Positions 56,997-64,000 of a DNA stretch of 64,000 bases are shown here, one piece after another; the stretch's first letter is position 1; the number at the start of each line of letters is the position of its first letter. The notes beneath the pieces are model-generated. The model did no database searches. It saw nothing but the letters and a program-made list of their open reading frames with translations, and had not been told where the DNA came from. Source of the stretch: Dichetophora obliterata (Eukaryota; Arthropoda; Insecta; Diptera; Sciomyzidae); NCBI GenBank assembly GCA_963920525.1, contig OY986435.1, positions 177,166,266 through 177,230,265 on the forward strand, read 5' to 3'. The position numbers and the translations under genes are program-made.

Positions 56997-59900
56997 CCAT
57001 AGAAATATTTTCTTAAATTTGCTCTTCTTTATTAGGTTTTTATGTGACGATTTCTTTTTGTGTACATAATGGATGGGTTTTTAGAACTTGTACACAAGCT
57101 CATTTCAAAACTAAAGCTATAACCGAAGACAGTTTTAATAATGAAATTTTCCTTTTTAGAATTCTGGAAGTAAAACACAACCCCTCATTTAAATATCTGC
57201 TCTCCAGAGGTAAGACCCAATAAACTATAGCAACATTTTTCTAATCTGCTGCTAGTCACTCTCACGAAATCGCGCTGTGTGTGGTTGCATGTAAATATTA
57301 AGTTGCATGTTTTTTGTTAGCACTGCAGCAAGTGGTAACCCCAAACAAGGGGTGTGGATGCTCGGCTACAGCCGCGTAGTAGCAGTTGGCGTTGACTTTA
57401 GATAGCACACGAAGAAAAATTTGATGCTGCTGCTGGCCAAAAAATAGAAGATATACAGCGCTGGCAATTTGTTGCTGCTGCTGCTGTTGTTATTATTATA
57501 AAAACAACAAACGACAGCAATCATGTGCGGCAACTTAAATAACAAACGAGAAAAAAGAGAAACAAAAACAGGACTCACAACAGAAAAACAACAGCACACA
57601 AAATTAATATAAATTGATAAATGATTTTAAAAACGAATTCACAGATTCGCTGTCATGTCTGCTCGAGCGAGTTGCCACCAATGGCTCCATAACCATTGCC
57701 TTCACTTTGTATGCAAGCAAGCGTGGCAACAAGCAACGACGGCTCGAGTGCTACCAGCTTGGCTTTCAGATGCTGATGAAGGTGGAGCATCATAGAAAAC
57801 ACTTTAGTAAAATTTAACCACAACTCTTAGCCACCAAATGCCAAAGCGTCTTAAACCAAATCGAATGCTTGCTCTAGTTGTGATTATTTTATAGATTTTC
57901 CAACCTTTTTCGCTGGAACTAAATGCTCAACATAGGCAAGAGTATTGAAAAGGTTGAGTTTGAGAAATATCCAAATAAAAAAATTTACAATTTTAGTCGA
58001 AAAAGTTATTGAACGATGAACAACATGCTGTTGAAGTACTGGAAACCTGTTGCAGTAGCCATTTTAGGGTTATACGTTGTCGTGCAAGCTTCAAGGCATT
58101 TGTTATTGAAATAGGTATAGTGTTAAGTGTAAAACAAGAACTAATACTACTCAAAAATAGTATCTCCATGCTAAGCTCTAAGCAAAGCTTGATTTGACAA
58201 AATATGTCTAGAGACAAAAATGTTTGTTCTTGCAGATCTTTCCCAGATCCTTCTCTACCAATCACACACAAATACTAAGACCAATTCGTTATGCAGCGAT
58301 TTAAGCACGTTTAAAGAACAATTTAATCTTCTTAACGACCACACAAAAGTCCCACCTGCCTGCAAGATTTTCACTCTTAACAGATATCCGACAGATATCC
58401 GATATTCATACCCACACACAAACAGAAACTTACACAAACGCACATGTGCCACAAGCAGGCTTTCCTATTTTTGTTTTTTAATTGAATTCCTTAGTAAATG
58501 GAATGATTCTTCCCTTGCCTCCTTATGGAGTATCAAGATTTCTTGCAATTTCATATGGTTGATTAAAGATGAAATAAAAAATTAGATTTGAAACTAGAGC
58601 GCATGTGCACATGTAGGAAGTGTAGCAGAAAAACTGCATGGCACGATTTGGTGTTGCCAACTACGTGCGATAAAACAGCAAAATCTTAGCAAAAAAAAAG
58701 AAGGAGAAAACATAACAAGAAACCATAACAAGAACACATGCCAACAACATACGGACAGACACGACAGAACGAGGTGGACAGGAATGCGCGACTGCGCACA
58801 TTCGATTCACAATAAACAAACTTCCTGTTAAGTTTGCTTTAACATATTTGGTTATCCTTATAAATGTTGTGGTTGGGGTTTGTTTATTTTTTTGTTTGTT
58901 TTTTTTGTGGCCCCCCATCGAGTTGAGTTTTTTTTATGTTAAGCGTGCATAAAGCCTGCCAAGGATAATCAAACAATTGCATTATAATTACTCGAGTGTG
59001 TGTGTGTGGCTGTATGTATTTGTTTGTATTTGATTTTGTTGATTCCTATAAAAATAAATAAATCAGAATTTACATTGATTTTTCTCTTTTGAACTCTTTA
59101 TTGTTTGTGTTGTCTTCGCAAAAGATCTCAATAGAAAAAATGCTGGACATCACGAATTACTATATTCCGAAAACTACTTCGAGCTGCTTATCTATCAGGT
59201 TATCTAAAGGATGAATTAGCTTTTTCTTTTATTTGATATACTAAAGAACTGATTGTCTGATTTGAGGGCAGGTTCTTATCTAGAGGCCCAAAAACATGGT
59301 GATGTTCTAAATTTTTTTCTTCACAGAAGGAAGTAAATGACAGTTATTAATTGCTTCTTGAAGTGTAGAAAAATATTTTTTTTGCTGTATTGAAGTGTAA
59401 TGTGAAGTGCCAATACGCACATCAAACGTTACGTTGAAAAATAAGGCACTCAAACGGTCTCCATCGAACCGTTCAAGTTATCTGATATAAAAAAAACCAA
59501 AAAATTTAAAAAATGTTTTTATATATATATTGGAGCTTGAACCTATAATATCAATAAATAGTTGGAAATTTCAAAAATGGCGAATACGTAAATTTTCAAT
59601 TGTTTTTTCACATTTTTCGCTATTTAGAGTGCTCTAAATAGCAAACAACCAGCCAATAACTGTTATCAGAATTTAAGTTAAGGATCCAAAAAATTTTATT
59701 TACTTTGAAATGAAGAAAAATCCAAGTCAATCTATAGAGTGGTTAAGTAGTAGTAGAGGCCAGTTTGAAAAACCTGATTTTTCAGAAAATGCGTTTTAAG
59801 ATTTGGTTAACGATTGTTTCGAGTGCGTTTATGAAAATATGAGTTCCTTTCGTATGCGATAACTTTTTTATGCAATCGTTATCGTCGAAACCAAAAAAAA

Positions 59901-61319
59901 AAAATTCGTGATATTTTTCAAGAACACTCTACTGATTATGTTTAAAATATTTCGCAACTAAAATTTATGTGAATATTTGAAGACATGTGTGGATGAAGGT
60001 GATAGGTCGCATTTTCGGATTTTCTCTGTTCTATGCATGAATGAAGATATAATGTGCATACAAACAATTCTTGACAAAGTTTGATTTAGTATAGATTTCA
60101 ATATAAATGCGAAACTTTGAACTCAATTTTCTCGAAATTAGAATTTTGCGACATATCACCTGCATCCACTCATGTCTCCGTTTGTCTTTTACCCTACTAT
60201 AAAGATAAATTTTATGACAAATGACGATTGTACAAATTTTGATTGGAATCGGTTAATGGGTCATGTCACTTTCCATCAACTAAGACCATGACCGTAAAAA
60301 GCCAAGTTCGGGCCCTGGGAGTTACAACATACGGGGCCCCCATGAAATGTTTTCAACACACCGGCACATTATCAGTGATCCAGCTTGTTATCAGTGATAC
60401 CGGCATGAAGAAACTTAGGCTGAACACCACCCATTGGACTCTTTAAGCAAATACCTAACAAAACAACGTGTTTTGAAACTTAAAATATCGGTTTCTTAAC
60501 CTAGTGTCAATTTGGCACATAAATACCCTTTGAGGGCAGTTTTTCTTATGTTTACATTTAATGGAATTTTTTTTTGTCAATTAAGAAAATACACTTTGTT
60601 TTAATACTGAAGAGAATTTAAGTATAAATAACAAAGACATAAGGATTTATTTTCACGAATAGTGTCAAATTGACACATACATAGTTTGAAGGATGATTAT
60701 CGTCATTAACAAACTTTACTGATATCTTCAATACTTTCAAAGGAATTCAAGTAAAATTTGTACGATGAAATTATCCAAGGATTTTTCTGAAAACTTTATA
60801 ACTTTGTAAGAAATTTATTTGACTATTCCACATTTTCCTTGTCAGCATGGCACGACTCTCCTCGATTTTCAATTCGTGTAATTCGATTTTTCAATTATCT
60901 CTATATTACGAATAATTTTAGTTTTTTTTTAAAACATTCTTGATTTTTGTTTTACTCAAAGTGTGATCTGTTCTTTCTTGCATGTTCTCATATTCATTCG
61001 CAATATTACATACCCAGCAGAAATTAAGGCCTCTAGCTGACGTAAAAAATAAAACATGCACGACTTTTGTTTTTAGCTCAAAAAAAACTTTTGTTTTTGA
61101 TAAGGTGGATAAAATCGAGAAGAAAAAAGGGAGAAATTTTGCAACTTTAAAAGAAATTGTTGTATTTATTAGATGAGTCAAATTACGGAACCGTTGCACA
61201 CATCAATAATAAAATAATCTTAATTTAAAATAACTATTTTGAAAAGACTATAAAACATGGAGACTTAACTTTTTTTTTACATAAATAATTCAGAAACCAA
61301 TATTCCAAAATATTTTTAG
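56997..61319. other. Noncoding DNA, partly single-copy-like
   Basis: No gene recognised. 57250-57840 holds a GCTGCTGCTGCTG run (57471-57486) and CAACAAC words; 58600-59050 has a GTGTGTGTGTGT run (58996-59007). Both have the texture of fly regulatory or intronic DNA. 60490-60690 contains CTAGTGTCAATTTGGCACAT and, 160 bp on, ATAGTGTCAAATTGACACAT, a direct pair with palindromic cores that may be TE termini. Confidence 0.45.
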
Positions 61320-61750
61320 ACCTTGCGTAAGAAGTATACATATTAACTTTGTCACTTCGTTTGTAACGCTGAGAAGGCGGCGTGCCAGGTATAGAAAAGT
61401 ATATAAAGTATATTCTTCATCATCTCTTTAGTCGATTTAGCTATGTCCGTCTGTCTGCGATAACGATAACAGCTGTCATTTTAAGGCTATCGTAGTGAAA
61501 TCCAAAATACAAGCTTTATATTCTAAAATGGAAATCACGTAAGAAAATGAGCCAAATCGGATGAAAACTACGCCTACCTTTCATACAAACTGACTTTATG
61601 AAAACGGTAAATCTCAATAAATTCAACAAAAATTAGTACTTGAAATTTCGCAAATTAGTTTTAATCTTCACTATGCACTCGATGTTTGGAATTGAGCAAT
61701 AAATACCTGAAAACTCCGCCTAACCCTATAGAAAGTGACGTCATCATAAT
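61320..61750 (+). repeat. Noncoding repeat related to the right half of the 50353-51741 hAT element
   Basis: ATTAACTTTGTCACTTCGTTTGTAACGCTG at 61345 matches the inverse of 51600-51640. AAGGCTATCGTAG (61481) matches the inverse of CTATACGATAGC (51508). The intervening GTATATAAAGTATAT-like text is also shared. Confidence 0.6.
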
Positions 61751-61756
61751 AATAAA

Positions 61757-62060
61757 ATCTTAGGTTAGGTTAGGTTAGGTCAGACTGCCTCAATTGAGAC
61801 ACACTTAGGCCAGTAAGGCCCATTGTGGTACCACAGGATTGATTCCCATTCTCTATTTAAATCAGCTGGAGCTGTTCACAAAGCTTAGGATTCGGTATAC
61901 CGATATTTCCGAGAGTTCTTCGAGGTCTTTAAAAAACCAGTTGTTTACGTGAAGAAAACGTTTTTGAGCCAGTGTTGGGCAAGTGCAGAGAAAGTGTTCT
62001 GTATGTAAGTTGAATAATGCACTGAGCGAGAAAAATCCCATCTCATGGCTCACTTGATTA
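61757..62060 (-). pseudogene. LINE 3' end with (CCTAA)n tail
   Basis: Minus-strand frame 61862-62053: LHTEHFLCTCPTLAQKRFLH, KDLEELSEISVYRILSFVNS, matching the very C-terminus of RNase H-bearing R1/Jockey-group LINEs (the zinc region HFLCxCPxL and the final FVNSxG). The 3' UTR follows and ends in GACCTAACCTAACCTAACCTAAG on the element strand (61762-61784). Severely 5'-truncated. Confidence 0.72.
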
Positions 62061-62637
62061 CTTTAAAAAAAAAATATCTACATTCGTAGCTCGTTGACAC
62101 GGTTGTTGTCGGAAAGTTAGTTCGTTCGATAGACGACGAGAAAGGGCGTGCTGACGAGTTCAAGATTTATAACAATTATCAGAAGTGGGATTGAATTCAA
62201 ATAAACAAAAAAGCTAAGTATTTGAACACTAATTGTGGTAACTTAAAAGACAATTTAAGAATCTGCCTTTTTTAAAAAAAAAACATCGTAAAATGAGTTT
62301 TTGATTCATGCATATTTATGAAACTTAAATATGTATTTAAATCGATGTGTGTGTACGTCACTAATAATAAAGAGAAAAAAAATTTCAAAAGATTGCGTTG
62401 AAAATGGCTTTGTGAGGAAATTTTATTTGAATCTGAAAAGTAGGCTTTGAAAGTGATTTGAAAAAATATTTTCTTTGAGTTTGTATTGAAATTTGAAAAG
62501 TAGGCGTTGACTTTAAAAAAAAAAACTATTGTTTAAGTAGACTTTGGAAGTGTTTTTTATCGATAAGTTTTGTCAGTCTAAAAGAAATCGCAGAGGTGAA
62601 TAATATAAATAATATTAACATAATATAATTGTTTATA
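62061..62637 (+). repeat. Putative LTR/leader of the second Gypsy element
   Basis: Lies immediately 5' of a Gypsy gag frame. Contains diverged direct repeats (GAAAAGTAGGCTTTGAAAGT at 62437 and GAAAAGTAGGCGTTGACTTT at 62496). LTR limits and primer site cannot be fixed because the partner LTR is outside the window. Confidence 0.35.
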
Positions 62638-64000
62638 ATGAGCTTCAACAACGGAATGTCGATTGAGGAGCGTGAGAAAAATTTGGAGAAAATTTTACAC
62701 GAAAGAGAAAAAAGCGTTTGAACTAGCTTTTAGAAGCAGTGGTCATGACAATATATCTCAGGAACTTCAAACTGCAAATAATAGTAAAGGAAATTCACTT
62801 GTGTGCGGAATTGAGGAATGCAAACGGTTAATACCATCGTTTAATCCGTCCTCGACTAGATCGCTTTCAGCTCGCGAGTGGTTATCAGTTGTTGAAAAAG
62901 CAAAGAACATTTTTAAGTGGGACGACTAAACAGTGTTATTTTATGCAGCTTTGCGTTTAGAGGAAGCGGCATCTTCCTGGTTCTCATCGGTTAAAGCGGA
63001 TGATTGTTCATGGTCAGCCTTTAAGGTGTTATTTATGGATGCATTTTTATCCATAAAAGATGAGAGCGAAATTTATGTAAGACTTATGCGACGTACAAAA
63101 CAATCAGACGAAAGTATTGAAAAATATTTTTATGATGTGTTAGCTTTAGCTCGGCAAGCTGGATTCAGCGATGATTGTGCCAAAAATTATATTATTTCGA
63201 GACTTAAAAATAAAGATTTAATAAACGCGATCACCGGGTATATTCCGTAATGTAAAACAATGTAAGACCTTTTATTACAAATTAAAGCCCATATGTGCAT
63301 TACTGAGCAGCAGAAAAATAGGGAAAGCTCTGCTGATAATAAAATAAATAATTTCTCACGTCCTAATGGTCAACCAAGTTCATACCAAAATAAATATAAA
63401 GCAAACCGACAACCATTTAATAAGTTATTTACAAATCGTTATAGCCCACGAATTAGCTGTTATAATTGTCGGGATATTGTACATTTAGCTCGTGATTGTC
63501 GGAAATCAGCGAAAAGGCCAAGTGAAAGTGTTGAAAACTCTCATTCGCGCGCTAAAATCGCACGCTTAGCATTCAAAAACTCTGGATTAATGCAATCGGC
63601 TTATATTGAAGGCAATGTGATTCGCGCTTTTTGTGATTTAGGCAGCGAATATTCTACTTTAAAAAAAATAAAAGTAAAAGAATTCGGTTGGTGTTCTACT
63701 TCGTGCACAACCAAGTTGATTGGTTTTGGTGGAAACGCTGAGTGCTGAATTGGCAAAATAAAAAAGAATGCTACAATTCAGAATGTTTCCCTTTTAATAG
63801 ACATTTTGATTGTAAATGATAGTGATCAAGAATACGATATGATTGTGGGACACAATTTTCTCGACCATTCTGGAGTTACTCTATTACGGGAAAACGGAGA
63901 GCTAACAATATCTTACATAAATGATTGTAGCTCATCAAACCCACATGACTGACTAGATGTCGTTAGTAAAAATCTTAAATTTCAACATTGTAATACGATC
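62638..64000 (+). pseudogene. Second Ty3/Gypsy element: gag and protease start, decayed, runs off the edge
   Basis: ATG at 62638 (MSFNNGMSIEEREKNLEKIL) stops at 62719. 62663-62929 and 62933-63250 continue the capsid domain: LSAREWLSVVEKAKNIFKWD, LRLEEAASSWFSSVKAD, ALARQAGFSDDCAKNYIISR. 63293-63748 adds a nucleocapsid with a knuckle in which one cysteine pair is kept (CYNCRDIVHLARDC). A protease follows in which the active-site DTGS/DSGS reads DLGS (FCDLGSEYS), then a region with MIVGHNFL. At least four stops or shifts. Gag is unlike that of the 17668-23584 element, so this is a separate lineage. Confidence 0.78.

Noticed and set aside
57993..58585. Possible small genes on either strand
   Set aside because: Overlapping open frames on both strands with no recognisable motif, signal or homology that I can name.
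60480..60690. piggyBac-like element from TTAACCTAGTG and GTGTCAAATTGACAC motifs
   Set aside because: The pair is in direct orientation, TTAA is not at both ends, and there is no transposase trace.
61762..61784. True telomeric repeat array
   Set aside because: Only about four units, at the 3' end of a truncated LINE. Higher flies lack TTAGG telomeres.

Overview
The window looks like AT-rich, repeat-dense nuclear DNA from a higher fly (Brachycera; a tephritid or other acalyptrate is plausible, but the species cannot be fixed from sequence alone). The only host gene I can support is a minus-strand protocadherin. Two adjacent exons (9693-10232 and 10303-13215) encode EC3 to EC11 and the membrane-adjacent domain of the fly orthologue of vertebrate PCDH15, Cad99C. 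Both exons are phase 0, have clean splice sites and show no lesions. The signal peptide, EC1 and most of EC2 should lie to the right, and the transmembrane and cytoplasmic parts to the left. None of these was found here, so the left flank, and perhaps much of the right flank, is long TE-filled intron.

Left flank (1-9.7 kb): a dispersed noncoding repeat, a well-preserved Tc1-like transposon whose transposase carries a 58-bp intron, a tRNA-derived SINE tail-to-tail with a 5'-truncated LINE, and a mariner remnant. Right of the gene (13.9-25.6 kb): a LINE with an (AATA)n tail; a Ty3/Gypsy element with both LTRs that is itself split by a LINE (target duplication AAGCT); an RNase H-bearing LINE fragment; and a second SINE copy. 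From 26.5 to 38 kb: a small foldback element hit by a 956-bp hAT element (perfect 8-bp duplication), a 3.4-kb composite with inverted ends, and a mariner inside a second copy of the left-flank repeat.

The most striking region is 38.7-46.4 kb. A LINE was interrupted inside its RNase H active-site codons by a Transib transposon (39908-45617), the superfamily related to RAG1. Its ends read heptamer CACAGTG, a 12-bp spacer and nonamer ACAAAAATA on the left, and CACAGTG, a 23-bp spacer and ACAAAAATA on the right. This is the 12/23 layout of V(D)J recombination signals. It has a 5-bp near-identical target duplication, and removing the insert restores the LINE frame. The Transib transposase is decayed, and the element was later invaded by a long-TIR Tc1/mariner foldback and by a mariner.

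From 46 to 64 kb: quiet noncoding DNA with CAA/TTG tracts; a mariner split by a nonautonomous hAT (perfect 8-bp duplication); a hAT transposase remnant; a degenerate 33-bp tandem array; a pogo-like deletion derivative encoding a psq-type helix-turn-helix joined to a PHD finger; a LINE tail ending in (CCTAA)n, the insect telomere motif; and, running off the right edge, the start of a second decayed Gypsy element.
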